From: Caldicoprobacter oshimai DSM 21659 | GTDB taxonomy: Bacteria > Bacillota > Clostridia > Caldicoprobacterales > Caldicoprobacteraceae | DNA length: 64,000 bases | Direction of reading: 5' to 3' | Assembly (NCBI GenBank): GCA_000526435.1 | Contig: JAGB01000003.1 | Coordinates: 248,001 to 312,000 of the forward strand | Shown here: one piece after another, positions 36,033-44,909 of the stretch | How the letters are laid out: each line of letters starts with the position of its first letter | Position numbering within the stretch: position 1 is the stretch's first letter | Program-made: the position numbers and the translations under genes | Notes under the pieces: generated by a model | Told to the model about the DNA's origin: nothing | Seen by the model: the letters and a program-made list of their open reading frames with translations, nothing else | Database searches by the model: none

Positions 36033-37210
36033 CCTACCAGCGTATCCCCTTTCAACTGAGTTTCCTCGATAGTCTTTATGAACAGCCGAGCATATTGATT
36101 GGCAACATTCTTCCACATCATCGTCCTACCAAGAGCCATGGTCCTTTTCTCCATCTCGCTCTTCACCTCCGGGTGCTCCAGTATATAATTGATGCACCTT
36201 GCCAGCGACTTGGAGTCCGCAAACTCGGCCAGCATGCCCCTGCCGTCTGCCAGCATCTCTTTAGCATACGGATATGGCGTAGAGACTATTACCTTGCCAT
36301 ATCCCACTGCATAGGCCAGCGTACCGCTTACCGCCTGCTCTCTGCCAAGGTAAGGCGTCATGTATATATCCGAAAGCTGTAAATATTGTATGATTTCATC
36401 CTTCGTAAGGTATTTATTTACAAACCGCACGTTTTCTTCCACGCCCAAACGTTCCACCAATTCTTCTAGCTTCTCCCTGTAACTTTCACCATATTCCTTT
36501 TTCACGCAGGGATGTGTCTGCCCCAGTATGAGGTACAGCACCTCGCGGTGCTTTTTAGCCACCTCTGCTATAGCTTCTATACCATACTCCAAACCCTTAC
36601 CCGGGCTTATAAGCCCAAATGTGCTGATTATCTGTCTTCCTTTAAAGCCGTATCTCTCCTTGAGCTTTTCTCTTGGTTCTACAACCTTATAGGGTACGCC
36701 GTGATGTATAACCTCGATCTTGCTGGGATCTATTCCATACACACTGGTTAAAATCTTTACGGTGTTGTTTGCCATAGTGACAACCCTACAGCTCTTTTCC
36801 CCCAGAACCTTTATAATCTCCTTTTGTTTATCAGAAGGCTCAAGAAGAACGGTATGCAAAGTGGTGATAAAGGGTATATGCAAATTGTCTATAAAATCCA
36901 AGATGTAATCTCCCCAATCGCCACCGAATATTCCGTATTCATGCTCGATGACCACAAGTTCTGTATCGGTCTCGTTTAGCTCCTTGGCAGCTTTCACATA
37001 GCTGTCTCTATCATATTGCCAGATCTCCATGATGATCCTCTCATCGTATCGATAATCCCCGTTGCTTATGGCAATAACCCTGGGTTTATTTATAAGCTTT
37101 ATCTCATCCAGCTCGTTTACCAGGTCCTGAGTGAATGTGGCCAGCCCACATTCCCTGGGCGGATAAGTGCTCAAAAACACGACGTTCCTGGCTCTATTGA
37201 GCACCACCAT
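36029..37210 (-). CDS. GT4-family glycosyltransferase
   Basis: 393-residue GT-B enzyme. The N-terminal Rossmann half has FLSTYPPRECGLATFTQDL, and the C-terminal half has the family donor-binding region (FVNKYLTKDEIIQYLQLSDIYMTPYLGREQAVSGTLAYAVGYG in two parts: IYMTPYLGREQAVSG then TLAYAVGYGK) with the EX7E-type Glu. It transfers a sugar from a nucleotide donor. The upstream gene makes a nucleotide sugar and the downstream one is a six-hairpin protein; all three appear to be one operon. AAAGGAGTGATGA precedes the ATG. Confidence 0.9.
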   Translation of the reverse strand: MVVLNRARNVVFLSTYPPRECGLATFTQDLVNELDEIKLINKPRVIAISNGDYRYDERIIMEIWQYDRDSYVKAAKELNETDTELVVIEHEYGIFGGDWGDYILDFIDNLHIPFITTLHTVLLEPSDKQKEIIKVLGEKSCRVVTMANNTVKILTSVYGIDPSKIEVIHHGVPYKVVEPREKLKERYGFKGRQIISTFGLISPGKGLEYGIEAIAEVAKKHREVLYLILGQTHPCVKKEYGESYREKLEELVERLGVEENVRFVNKYLTKDEIIQYLQLSDIYMTPYLGREQAVSGTLAYAVGYGKVIVSTPYPYAKEMLADGRGMLAEFADSKSLARCINYILEHPEVKSEMEKRTMALGRTMMWKNVANQYARLFIKTIEETQLKGDTLVG

Positions 37211-37295
37211 TCATCACTCCTTTCTTAAAAATTTTGCAAAACAAAAAGTTGGCATTCCCTTTATTCAACAATCACCATGAGTTCTTTGCAAAAAA

Positions 37296-38339
37296 CTATA
37301 TCGCCATGGTACGGCTGTCTTCCTCGGCGTACACCGTCCTGTAGTGCTCACATCCCTGTTTTATCCTGCAATTGGACGCTACAATGGTATTGACCAGCTT
37401 GGCTCCATTCTCTACCACCACATCATCCCATATAACGCTTCCCACAATCTTTGCCCCTCTGCCTATGTGCACGTTATTCCCTATAATGGCGTTGGGGCCT
37501 ATCGATGCATTTTCTTCAATCTTTACATTGGCGCCTATATACACGGGCCCCTGTATCTTCACCGAACTATGTATGTCGGAGCCCTGTCCTTTGTATATCC
37601 CTTTACCGGAGAAGTCCAGACCACTTACCCTGCATTTACCTGCCATTATATCAATATGGGCCTGCAGATACTTTTCAGGCGTACCTATATCTATCCAGTA
37701 AGAACACCCCTTATACACCGCAATCTTATAGCCTTTTTCGAGGAGCTGAGGAAATACTTCCCTTTCAACCGATACCGCACGTCCTGCCGGAATCTCCTCC
37801 AACACCTTTGGCTCAAATACATACACACCAGCATTTATGAAATTAGAAGTTATCTCATGAGGCTGAGGCTTTTCCTTAAACGAAATGGCGTAATCATTCT
37901 CGTCGTATTCTATAACCCCGTACATGGATGGATTATCCACCTGTGTCACGGCAATGGTAACATCAGCTGCCTTCTCCCTGTGATATTTTATAAGCTCCCT
38001 TAAATCTATATCACTTAAAATATCCGAATTGAATATGAGGAAAGTATCATCAAAGTACTCCTCAGCATTTTTTATTGCTCCACCTGTCCCCAGCGGTATA
38101 TCCTCTTTAACATGATGAATTTTCATTCCAAACCTTTCTCCATCGCCAAAATGCCTTTGAATATATTGAGCCCTGTAACATGTGCTCAACACCACTTCAT
38201 CTATGCCTACGTTTTTCAGGTTGAGTATGCTTCTCTCAAGTAGCGGTTTGCCCATGATAGGAACCATCGGCTTTGGAATTTTATTGGTCAAAGGTCTCAG
38301 CCTTGTCCCCATCCCTCCCACAAGAAACAATGCCTTCAT
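37296..38339 (-). CDS. Nucleotidyltransferase (mannose-1-phosphate guanylyltransferase-like)
   Basis: 347 residues. The N-terminal NTP-transferase fold has the signature LVGGMGTRLRPLTNKIPKPM and the IFNSDILSDID metal site; the C-terminal quarter is a left-handed beta helix of hexapeptide repeats (GPVYIGANVKIEENASIGPN). It makes a nucleotide sugar, probably GDP-mannose or UDP/TDP-glucose. ATG at 38339 is 9 nt after GGAGGG. First gene of an operon with GT4 and six-hairpin genes, behind a long leader carrying a CIRCE operator. Donor identity is inferred, not shown. Confidence 0.88.
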   Translation of the reverse strand: MKALFLVGGMGTRLRPLTNKIPKPMVPIMGKPLLERSILNLKNVGIDEVVLSTCYRAQYIQRHFGDGERFGMKIHHVKEDIPLGTGGAIKNAEEYFDDTFLIFNSDILSDIDLRELIKYHREKAADVTIAVTQVDNPSMYGVIEYDENDYAISFKEKPQPHEITSNFINAGVYVFEPKVLEEIPAGRAVSVEREVFPQLLEKGYKIAVYKGCSYWIDIGTPEKYLQAHIDIMAGKCRVSGLDFSGKGIYKGQGSDIHSSVKIQGPVYIGANVKIEENASIGPNAIIGNNVHIGRGAKIVGSVIWDDVVVENGAKLVNTIVASNCRIKQGCEHYRTVYAEEDSRTMAI

Positions 38340-38515
38340 AAGTCGCATCCCTCCTTCAAAATTGTTGATTTAAAATCAAACAATTCGAAGAAAGCAATAC
38401 GACTTTTGAAAATTTATTTGTATAAATTTAAGCATCAAACTATTTTCATTGGACTTGAACACCATGAATGCCTGTTAAAATGCCTTAAAATTGGCTTGCC
38501 CAAAACTGTTTGGTA

Positions 38516-38536
38516 CCTTAAGATGGCTGCTTAAGG
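38516..38536 (-). promoter_or_regulatory. Inverted repeat in the nucleotidyltransferase leader
   Basis: CCTTAAG and CTTAAGG flank a 7-nt loop, between the CIRCE site and the gene. The 230-nt leader shows no small gene with a good ribosome site. A weak structured element is possible. Confidence 0.3.
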
Positions 38537-38568
38537 GCTTGCTTTGCGTGATAACGCCAAATTTTTTA

Positions 38569-38595
38569 TCAGCACTCAGCAATTACGAGTGCTAA
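38569..38595. promoter_or_regulatory. CIRCE element (HrcA operator)
   Basis: TCAGCACTC-N9-GAGTGCTAA differs from the consensus TTAGCACTC-N9-GAGTGCTAA by one base. It lies just after a vegetative promoter on the minus strand, the classic position for HrcA control of heat-shock genes. No groES, groEL, hrcA or dnaK is nearby; the next gene on that strand is the nucleotidyltransferase. Confidence 0.85.
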
Positions 38596-38610
38596 TAAAC
38601 CTAGGATAAA

Positions 38611-38638
38611 ATTTTAATACTTTTGTTCCCAATGTCAA
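38611..38638 (-). promoter_or_regulatory. Sigma-A promoter ahead of CIRCE
   Basis: On the minus strand TTGACA (38638-38633) and TAAAAT (38616-38611) are 16 nt apart; the CIRCE begins about 15 nt downstream of the -10. Confidence 0.7.
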
Positions 38639-38745
38639 AAACGGCCAATACGGATTATACGTGGTTTGCCTCAATTATATTAAATTATCTCATTCTAAAT
38701 AATGATTTTTTAAAAACTCACCTTGTAGAAGGTCTGTTTAAAATT

Positions 38746-39384
38746 TCACATGCCAATGGTGGTATCACGGTTCCAATATTTGCTGTATACATCCTTAAAA
38801 AAGACCTGCAGTTTTCCTTTGTTTTTATACGTGATAAGAAGGGAATTCTCCAGCCATAACAACAGAAGATAATAAGGAAAGGCCCTGAAAAAGAGATAGA
38901 GCCCTAGCATCCACATGCCAAACACTACCATAAAACCATCGGTTTCGGTGGGTGTATTCTCACCTTTGTATACCATCCTTGCAATGACATAAAGGACCGC
39001 AAGAATGACCGCATAAACCAGAGAAACTTTAAATTGAGTGACGGCGCTCCATACTCCAAAGGTTACAGCTATCGCTTTGCCGCCTCTTCCTCTAAGAAAA
39101 GGGGAAAAGGCGTGCCCCAAAATCGGAGCAAATGCAACCGTTGTTATAGATAAATCTCTGATCATCTCGCGCTGTATCAATACCACAAGCGGAAAATAAC
39201 CCTTCATGAAGTCCAACAACACTCCCAGCAACCCCAGCTTAAACCCTGCAGCCAACCATAAATTAAATGCTCCGGGATTGCCATCCCCCACCTTTGTTAA
39301 ATCCTTCTTAGCTGCAAGGCCAAGCCAGTATGAAAACATGAGCGACCCACACAAAAACTCTATAATAAAGTAAAATACAGTCAT
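38746..39384 (-). CDS. PlsY-like glycerol-3-phosphate acyltransferase family protein
   Basis: 212-residue multispanning membrane protein of the PlsY family, which uses acyl phosphate to acylate glycerol 3-phosphate. The conserved motifs are GDGNPGAFN (loop 1) and ILGHAFSPFLRGRGGKA (loop 2). Hydrophobic segments alternate throughout. It overlaps the GT2 stop by 4 nt (ATGA) with GGAGGG before it. The pairing with a membrane GT2 suggests an accessory lipid, perhaps a glycolipid, and not the housekeeping PlsY; inference. Confidence 0.85.
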   Translation of the reverse strand: MTVFYFIIEFLCGSLMFSYWLGLAAKKDLTKVGDGNPGAFNLWLAAGFKLGLLGVLLDFMKGYFPLVVLIQREMIRDLSITTVAFAPILGHAFSPFLRGRGGKAIAVTFGVWSAVTQFKVSLVYAVILAVLYVIARMVYKGENTPTETDGFMVVFGMWMLGLYLFFRAFPYYLLLLWLENSLLITYKNKGKLQVFFKDVYSKYWNRDTTIGM

Positions 39385-40484
39385 AGGTCCCTCCTGGTTC
39401 TAACTTCAATCTGCCTCCCTTTCCAATACACGCACCCCTTGAACGAAACCTGATACATGGAATAAACCATTATCAATATGAAAAACGCCAGCGACAAAAA
39501 ATGCACCACAGGCATAATTTTACCATAAGCTCCTGTGTATTTCAAAAAGTATGTAATCTGAAGGGTATAAATGATATATCCTAACAAAAAAGGCCACATC
39601 CACGGATGCCTTGCCACCAGTAGAAAAGGAGTCATAAACCCAGACAAAAAAATACCTATAAACCACAGCGCAATCAATGCTACAGTAAAACGGCTAAGAT
39701 TGACCATTCCCAATACAGCACTCTTGCTAAACCCCTCTATTTCGTTTTTTATGCCGTTGGGATACATCCTAAAAGAGACAAGGTCGTAACCTATGAAGTT
39801 CTCTACATTGATGCCAGCCTCTGAAAATCTCTTACCAAGGGTCATATCATCCATGACTTCATGCCTGACACCATAGTGACCATTGATTTTTTCATAATCC
39901 TCTCTGGTCACCACAATACAGGATCCATACAAGCTTTTCACCGAACTTTTCCTCTCAAACGGCGAAGTAAAAGCAAACACCCCTAGAAGATATGGTATAA
40001 GCGAAAGTTTTTCATAGAATTTTTCAGGCATGTGATAGGGAACAACAGAAATAGCCCCACCATACCTTTCTCTCGTTTTAATGAGGGCTTCTAAAGCATG
40101 TGGAGCCAATCGCACATCGGCATCAAGGAATATTAGGAGATCTCCGCTGGAATTTAAAAAGCCATTCCAGACAGCCCAGTTTTTCCCCGTCCAGCCATCC
40201 GGAAGCTGAGCATTTTGTATCAATTTGACGCCATATTGTCTGGCAATCTCCCCTGTTCTATCCGAGGAAAAATCGTCAACCACAATGACCTCATCCGGCT
40301 TGTAAGTTTGCTTTTTTAGCGATTCAAGCAAAAAAGGCAAATTTTTTTCCTCATTCCGAGCTGGAATTATAACTGAAACTCTGTATTTTCTTTCAAGGGG
40401 TTTATCATTATTTACAAGGCAAACCTTAGCAAATAAAACAAAACCCGAAATGCACCCGATTACAAAAAGCATTAAAATATTCAT
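39381..40484 (-). CDS. Membrane glycosyltransferase, family 2
   Basis: About 367 residues. An N-terminal membrane helix (LMLFVIGCISGFVLF) precedes the GT2 catalytic domain with SVIIPARNEEKNLPFLLESL, VVDDFSSDRTGEI and the FLDADVRLAP metal-site motif. A C-terminal set of hydrophobic helices follows (LSGFMTPFLLVARHPW, ILIMVYSMYQVSF). This resembles CrtQ/hopene-type GT2 enzymes that glycosylate lipids. ATG at 40484 is likely; the upstream TTG is too close to the ribosome site. It is coupled to the PlsY-like gene. Confidence 0.88.
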   Translation of the reverse strand: MNILMLFVIGCISGFVLFAKVCLVNNDKPLERKYRVSVIIPARNEEKNLPFLLESLKKQTYKPDEVIVVDDFSSDRTGEIARQYGVKLIQNAQLPDGWTGKNWAVWNGFLNSSGDLLIFLDADVRLAPHALEALIKTRERYGGAISVVPYHMPEKFYEKLSLIPYLLGVFAFTSPFERKSSVKSLYGSCIVVTREDYEKINGHYGVRHEVMDDMTLGKRFSEAGINVENFIGYDLVSFRMYPNGIKNEIEGFSKSAVLGMVNLSRFTVALIALWFIGIFLSGFMTPFLLVARHPWMWPFLLGYIIYTLQITYFLKYTGAYGKIMPVVHFLSLAFFILIMVYSMYQVSFKGCVYWKGRQIEVRTRRDL

Positions 40485-40839
40485 ATTCCCCAATCCCCTT
40501 GCTTATTTTAGGCGATAGATTGATGAGAAGTTCAGCTATTTAACAACATACAGAGTTGCAACATACTCTTTTTTCTATAATTTAATTCGCATACCTTCAA
40601 AAAATAGTATCTTTTTACCCCAGGCAGAATAAAATCCCCCGTAAAATCCCTATTTAAATGATACCAAATTTATTCTTGCATAGCAATATTTTTTATCATT
40701 TATGAAACAATATGACAATAGATAATAACGAAAGAACAACAGAAAAACTGGGAATCGATGTGTCTTTTTAAGCTTAAAATTATTATTTATCATATGCAAA
40801 ATGTTTGTAAAAACGCCACGTTTAAAATTTCAGTCAAAA

Positions 40840-40871
40840 TATCAAAGGCCGGAAAATTTGATTTTCCGGCC
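40840..40871 (-). terminator. Terminator of tRNA-Arg(CCU)
   Basis: GGCCGGAAAAT-CAA-ATTTTCCGGCC on the minus strand followed by TTTGATATTTT, right after the tRNA 3' end. Confidence 0.8.
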
Positions 40872-40876
40872 TTTTC

Positions 40877-40953
40877 TGGTACACCCGGAGGGATTTGAAC
40901 CCCCGACACCCGGTTTAGGAAACCGGTGCTCTATCCTCCTGAGCTACGGGTGC
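40877..40953 (-). tRNA. tRNA-Arg (anticodon CCU)
   Basis: Folds as a cloverleaf: acceptor GCACCCG against CGGGTGT (first pair G-U), D arm GCTC...GAGC, anticodon stem CCGGT/ACCGG with loop TTCCTAA giving anticodon CCU, and T arm GGGGG-TTCAAAT-CCCTC. CCA is encoded. It reads AGG codons. Confidence 0.95.
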
Positions 40954-40984
40954 GCATATTTCCCACTCTTTCTGCAACGCTTAT

Positions 40985-41013
40985 ATTATAAAATAAATAA
41001 CTCAAAAAGTCAA
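40985..41013 (-). promoter_or_regulatory. Promoter of tRNA-Arg(CCU)
   Basis: TTGACT, 17-nt spacer, TATAAT on the minus strand, about 35 nt before the tRNA. Confidence 0.8.
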
Positions 41014-41170
41014 ACAATATTTTTAAATCTCAGACACTATTTTGAACAAAAGCCTGGCTTTTTATACTACCCAATGATTTTTATGGTATAACCCCGCTAT
41101 AGAAATTGCCGATCTATTGAAAATTCCACACCGAAGAAAGCACCTGGAAAACACCTGTTTTATTCGTCCT

Positions 41171-41893
41171 TCACAGCTTTACCAACCGCACTTTTCCCCA
41201 TGCACCCATCTTGTCATCTACAACAATTACCACACCCAAAACCCCTTGAATCCGCCTGGCAAGATGAACACCCTTTTCAATATCATCCGGAGTCTTCACA
41301 ACATTCCCCACAGCGGTAGCGGCTGCATCGGCCAGCGCAGTATCATGGGACAATATGACCACTGCATCGGCCCTGCCAAAGCTCAACGAATGCCCTATCT
41401 TGCCCGATGAGGTGCAAACCCCTATTGGCGTGTCTTCCGCAGAGATTTTAAGCCCAATCTTTTGACTCAAAGGAGAAGCGCCCGCAAATATGGCTATGAC
41501 CCTTTCGCGGAAGCTCTTGAGAAAGATATCCCCACCGTTTTCCACAATCACCTCGGGCGAGTATTGCAATAGTTCCATCCCGACAAATTCGCTTATGGCA
41601 CCCGCAACCGCTGCCATAGGCCCTACGCCGGCCCTTTGCGCAGCATCGCACATCCGTCGCACTATCGCCGGTGCATCCGGCAAACATTTAATTGGCACCA
41701 GCGAGGTTAAAAACCTGCTATCTTTCCTGATGTAATCTTCAATATCCTTTCTGTATTTTTTGACCAGCTGTAGGGCCTCCTGACGCAGCATTGAATGTGC
41801 ACCGATATCCAGATCGGTCTGTTCCACCTTTACATTGAAATACACCAAATCCTTTGCCCTGTATAACTCTCTATAAAACCTTTTTTCTGCCAT
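41171..41893 (-). CDS. UPF0280 protein, ApbE-like, homocysteine-synthesis partner
   Basis: 240 residues of UPF0280. Signatures are GPMAAVAGAISEFVG, VENGGDIFL and ADAAATAVGN, resembling the FAD-transferase ApbE fold. In Methanosarcina the homologue (MA1715) is one of the conserved set needed for sulfide-dependent homocysteine synthesis. Here it lies 39 nt after the NIL/ferredoxin gene. The ribosome site is weak (AAGTGGTG). Flavin transfer is suggested but not shown. Confidence 0.85.
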   Translation of the reverse strand: MAEKRFYRELYRAKDLVYFNVKVEQTDLDIGAHSMLRQEALQLVKKYRKDIEDYIRKDSRFLTSLVPIKCLPDAPAIVRRMCDAAQRAGVGPMAAVAGAISEFVGMELLQYSPEVIVENGGDIFLKSFRERVIAIFAGASPLSQKIGLKISAEDTPIGVCTSSGKIGHSLSFGRADAVVILSHDTALADAAATAVGNVVKTPDDIEKGVHLARRIQGVLGVVIVVDDKMGAWGKVRLVKL

Positions 41894-41932
41894 AACACCA
41901 CTTCTATTTAAAAAACATACGAAACAAATATT

Positions 41933-42352
41933 TTACAGAAAAATATTCACATCCATGGCATTTAGAGGACAGGCTTTGACGCACAGCTCGCATATCAGGC
42001 ATTTGCTGTGGTCAAAGGTCAGCTTCCACTCATTTCTATCCATGCTCAAAGCCCTGGACGGGCAGACAGCGGTGCAGGCACCACAGTGAACGCATTTCTC
42101 CTCATGCCAAATTATATTCTTGTTGAATATCCTGTATTGTACCCCCTGCTCCTTTAAATACTGCAATCCCTTTTCTATGTTTTCCGCAGTACCTTCAAGC
42201 TCAGCCATCAGCCTTCCTTTTTTGTTGGGCTGGATCTGAGCCTGCAGGATATTGAACATGAGGTCATAATCCTTGACCAGGCGATAGGTTATGGGCTTGT
42301 CGGTCTTCTCAGGAGGAAAATACATAAACAGCTTTATCTTCTGCAACTGCAC
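41933..42352 (-). CDS. NIL domain / 4Fe-4S ferredoxin protein
   Basis: 139 residues: N-terminal NIL domain (about 1-75), followed by two 4Fe-4S motifs, CVHCGACTAVCP and CLICELCVKACP. This is the MA1822 type of protein that works with the aspartate semialdehyde sulfurtransferase. The start is a GTG abutting the upstream stop, with GGGAGGTG before it, so the pair is translationally linked. It probably delivers electrons or sulfur to the partner enzyme. Confidence 0.88.
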   Translation of the reverse strand: MQLQKIKLFMYFPPEKTDKPITYRLVKDYDLMFNILQAQIQPNKKGRLMAELEGTAENIEKGLQYLKEQGVQYRIFNKNIIWHEEKCVHCGACTAVCPSRALSMDRNEWKLTFDHSKCLICELCVKACPLNAMDVNIFL

Positions 42353-43513
42353 TTACTTCACCTCCCTTTCCTTCAAAGGGTTAAAGCGCCGGTCTTCAGG
42401 CAGTTTCTGTATAGGTTCCTGCAGTAAAAACTCGCCTTTTAATATCATTTCCTTGAGTACCTGCGCAATCTCCCGCGCCTTTCTCAGGCTGGATAGCGGT
42501 GCTGTAGGTACTTTCTTACCGTTGAGCTCAATTGTACCACTTCGCAGCTCTTCATAGCTAACTTTGCGCAGCACAGGTCTCGAACGGCTGGGCACGCTGT
42601 AGTCTACAACCTGCGTATAAATGTCACGATTGCGTACCGCTAAAAATTTAGCCATATCCTCATCCAAAACCGGAATGGGAATGCCGATCCCCACAAACAG
42701 AGTAGTACCGTATTTTTCATAGCTGGCCGCCCTTATGAACCGACTGCTCATCTGCTTCATATCCCCTACAACCGCGAGGGTGGCTCCTGAATACTGAATA
42801 ACTCCATCCCTAATTACTTCTTTATTTCTCACAAACTGCGTACCTTCCCACGTAACATAACCCTGAGCACCGCCGATGAATATCCTGGTTCCAATACCTA
42901 TAGTCCTGAGCTCGGGATCGTTGAGCAACGGGCTCAGCTCCCCCGATGTACAATAGGTCACATTCCCATATTGAGGCAGAAGGGTACCCATATAGGTGTA
43001 AAGTATTCTATCCGATGAGTTGGTAGCAGCATTGTAATTTTGATACGCGTTCCTGGGATTGAATAAATACGCCTGGTTCAAGTCATCTAAGGTAATGTAC
43101 GTGGTTATCTCTTTCCTTGGATAACAGTCCGTTCCATACGACTCTGCGCGCAGCTTGATCTTCTTTCCATCTATTAAATCCTGAATCACATGCGCTCCAC
43201 CGTATTCAAAACCTTGCGTCTCAGACAGCTCGGTAGCGCCTATATATGTGTCTACTGCAGCCAATCCCCCATAGGCTGGCACATCATTGAGCCATATCCT
43301 ATTCATACGGATAGGGGGGTCTGAATGGCCAAAATTGATGAAAGCTCCGCTGGAGCACATAGGGCTGAAAGTCCCTGTCGTAACCACGTCCACCTCTTTT
43401 GCCGCCTGAGCAACTCCCTTTTCTTCGACCAGGTCTTTGAACTCTTCGGCAGTCAGCACAACCACTTTACCATCTTTTATTTTCTCGTTAATCTCGTCAA
43501 AAGTCTTAGCCAT
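42353..43513 (-). CDS. L-aspartate semialdehyde sulfurtransferase (DUF39 homocysteine biosynthesis)
   Basis: 386 residues of the DUF39/COG1900 family. The two catalytic cysteines of the Methanosarcina MA1821 enzyme (Cys54, Cys131) correspond to Cys53 in FSPMCSSG and Cys130 in YGTDCYPRK. It makes homocysteine from aspartate semialdehyde with sulfide. The CBS domains of some homologues are absent. First gene of a three-gene operon, with GGGGAGGGAGAAGGA before the ATG. The reaction is by homology. Confidence 0.9.
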   Translation of the reverse strand: MAKTFDEINEKIKDGKVVVLTAEEFKDLVEEKGVAQAAKEVDVVTTGTFSPMCSSGAFINFGHSDPPIRMNRIWLNDVPAYGGLAAVDTYIGATELSETQGFEYGGAHVIQDLIDGKKIKLRAESYGTDCYPRKEITTYITLDDLNQAYLFNPRNAYQNYNAATNSSDRILYTYMGTLLPQYGNVTYCTSGELSPLLNDPELRTIGIGTRIFIGGAQGYVTWEGTQFVRNKEVIRDGVIQYSGATLAVVGDMKQMSSRFIRAASYEKYGTTLFVGIGIPIPVLDEDMAKFLAVRNRDIYTQVVDYSVPSRSRPVLRKVSYEELRSGTIELNGKKVPTAPLSSLRKAREIAQVLKEMILKGEFLLQEPIQKLPEDRRFNPLKEREVK

Positions 43514-43603
43514 TCCTTCTCCCTCCCCTTACATCTTACAACACATATATTTTTTAAGTACACTTGTGCTGGATAAAAAATCAACCTGATAAATATTACA
43601 TAC

Positions 43604-43615
43604 TATTGTACAATA
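43604..43615. promoter_or_regulatory. Perfect 12-bp palindrome upstream of the homocysteine operon
   Basis: TATTGTACAATA is a perfect palindrome in the AT-rich gap 43514-43730, about 90 nt before the operon start. It could be an operator; nothing else identifiable is in the gap. Confidence 0.3.
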
Positions 43616-43730
43616 TCTTTAACTTTTGTACCATACTTTTTAACAGAAATTTTTATAATTTTTTAATCCAATAGTTTGTCATAACCAAAATTTTCTATGT
43701 AAATAACTTACATTGTATCATTACCTACAT

Positions 43731-44723
43731 TTAAACACCTTTACACAGCCTTATTAAATCGTCAACATAAGCTGTCGCAAGACACTCCACAGTGTCAGCC
43801 GCACCGTAATAAATCTTGACTTCTCCGTCATCTTCCAGAATCATTCCTCCTGGAAATATAACGTGATTCCTAAACCCTCCCTCAACTTCATAATCAGCTT
43901 CAGGTGCCATCAAAGGTTCTTTGTAAACTCCAATTACCTTAGAAGGATCCTCTAGGTCCAAAAGCATTATCCCTGCACAATACCTCTTCTTCCAGAAAGG
44001 TTCCCAACCATTTTTCCCTCTATTTGGATCTATATCTACCGCATGGAAGATTACAAGCCAACCTTCTGGCGTCTTAACAGGTGGCGCACCAGGCCCTATT
44101 TTATCGTTAGCATAGGGTACATTTTCAACCCCTAACAACAACTTTGAATTTCCCCAGTACACCAGGTCAGGAGAGTCAGAAATCCAAATATCAAAACGAT
44201 CCTTCCCCCCTCGTCCATAGACTGGAAATGGACGTTCCAACCTCATATATTTATTACCAATTTTTTCTGGAAATAACACCATATTACGGTTATCTGGAAC
44301 CGTCATACTAAGAATATCAAATTTCTCAAAATCTTCAGTTACAGCAATACCTCCTCTAATTCCATGTTTCGTATCAACCGCAAAACACATATATACTTTC
44401 CCATCTATTACTGTTAAGCGAGGATCATACGCACGTAAAATTTCATCATCCTTAAGTTCAAAACACGGCTTATCCTTTACTTCCCAATGTATACCGTCGT
44501 CACTAAAAGCAAGCCCTAAGTTTGTCCCCTCTAATCTTTGTTCCTCAATAGAACCATAATCATTCCGAAATACCATAACATATTTACCTTGGTATTTGGT
44601 AACTCCTGCATTAAATATTAGAGTAGCTTTATAAGGAACATCTTTGTACGACAATATAGGATTGTTTTCATAACGTTTTATAACTGGGCTGGATTTCAAA
44701 ATCGGTGTTAATTGATTGCTCAT
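43731..44723 (-). CDS. GH130 glycoside phosphorylase
   Basis: 330-residue five-bladed beta-propeller of GH130, which phosphorolyses or hydrolyses beta-mannosides. The proposed catalytic Asp is D100 in RAYDPRLT; family motifs FRNDYGSIEEQRL, IGPGAPPVKTPEGWLVIFH and VIFPGGMIL are present. Cytosolic, no signal peptide. The ribosome site is weak. The locus also has a sugar ABC transporter and regulator, so it probably handles imported beta-mannosyl sugars; a beta-1,2-mannan role is possible but unproven. Confidence 0.9.
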   Translation of the reverse strand: MSNQLTPILKSSPVIKRYENNPILSYKDVPYKATLIFNAGVTKYQGKYVMVFRNDYGSIEEQRLEGTNLGLAFSDDGIHWEVKDKPCFELKDDEILRAYDPRLTVIDGKVYMCFAVDTKHGIRGGIAVTEDFEKFDILSMTVPDNRNMVLFPEKIGNKYMRLERPFPVYGRGGKDRFDIWISDSPDLVYWGNSKLLLGVENVPYANDKIGPGAPPVKTPEGWLVIFHAVDIDPNRGKNGWEPFWKKRYCAGIMLLDLEDPSKVIGVYKEPLMAPEADYEVEGGFRNHVIFPGGMILEDDGEVKIYYGAADTVECLATAYVDDLIRLCKGV

Positions 44724-44909
44724 TTTTATTTCACTCTCCTCTTCAGATACTTGTGTTTATCGTTCCTAAACCCAAAAAATATAGATAATTTTCTATACTT
44801 CAATAACCGTTTTAATTGTCCCATTTTTACGGGTAAATGTAATAATCTACATATTCGTTACTCCTGAGTCAATTATACACCGGCGGTGACACAATGAACC
44901 ACTAAAAAT

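Noticed and set aside
38569-38859. CIRCE as the mark of a nearby groESL or hrcA gene
   Set aside because: No chaperonin or HrcA sequence lies on either strand; the plus-strand frame at 38623 has no family features.
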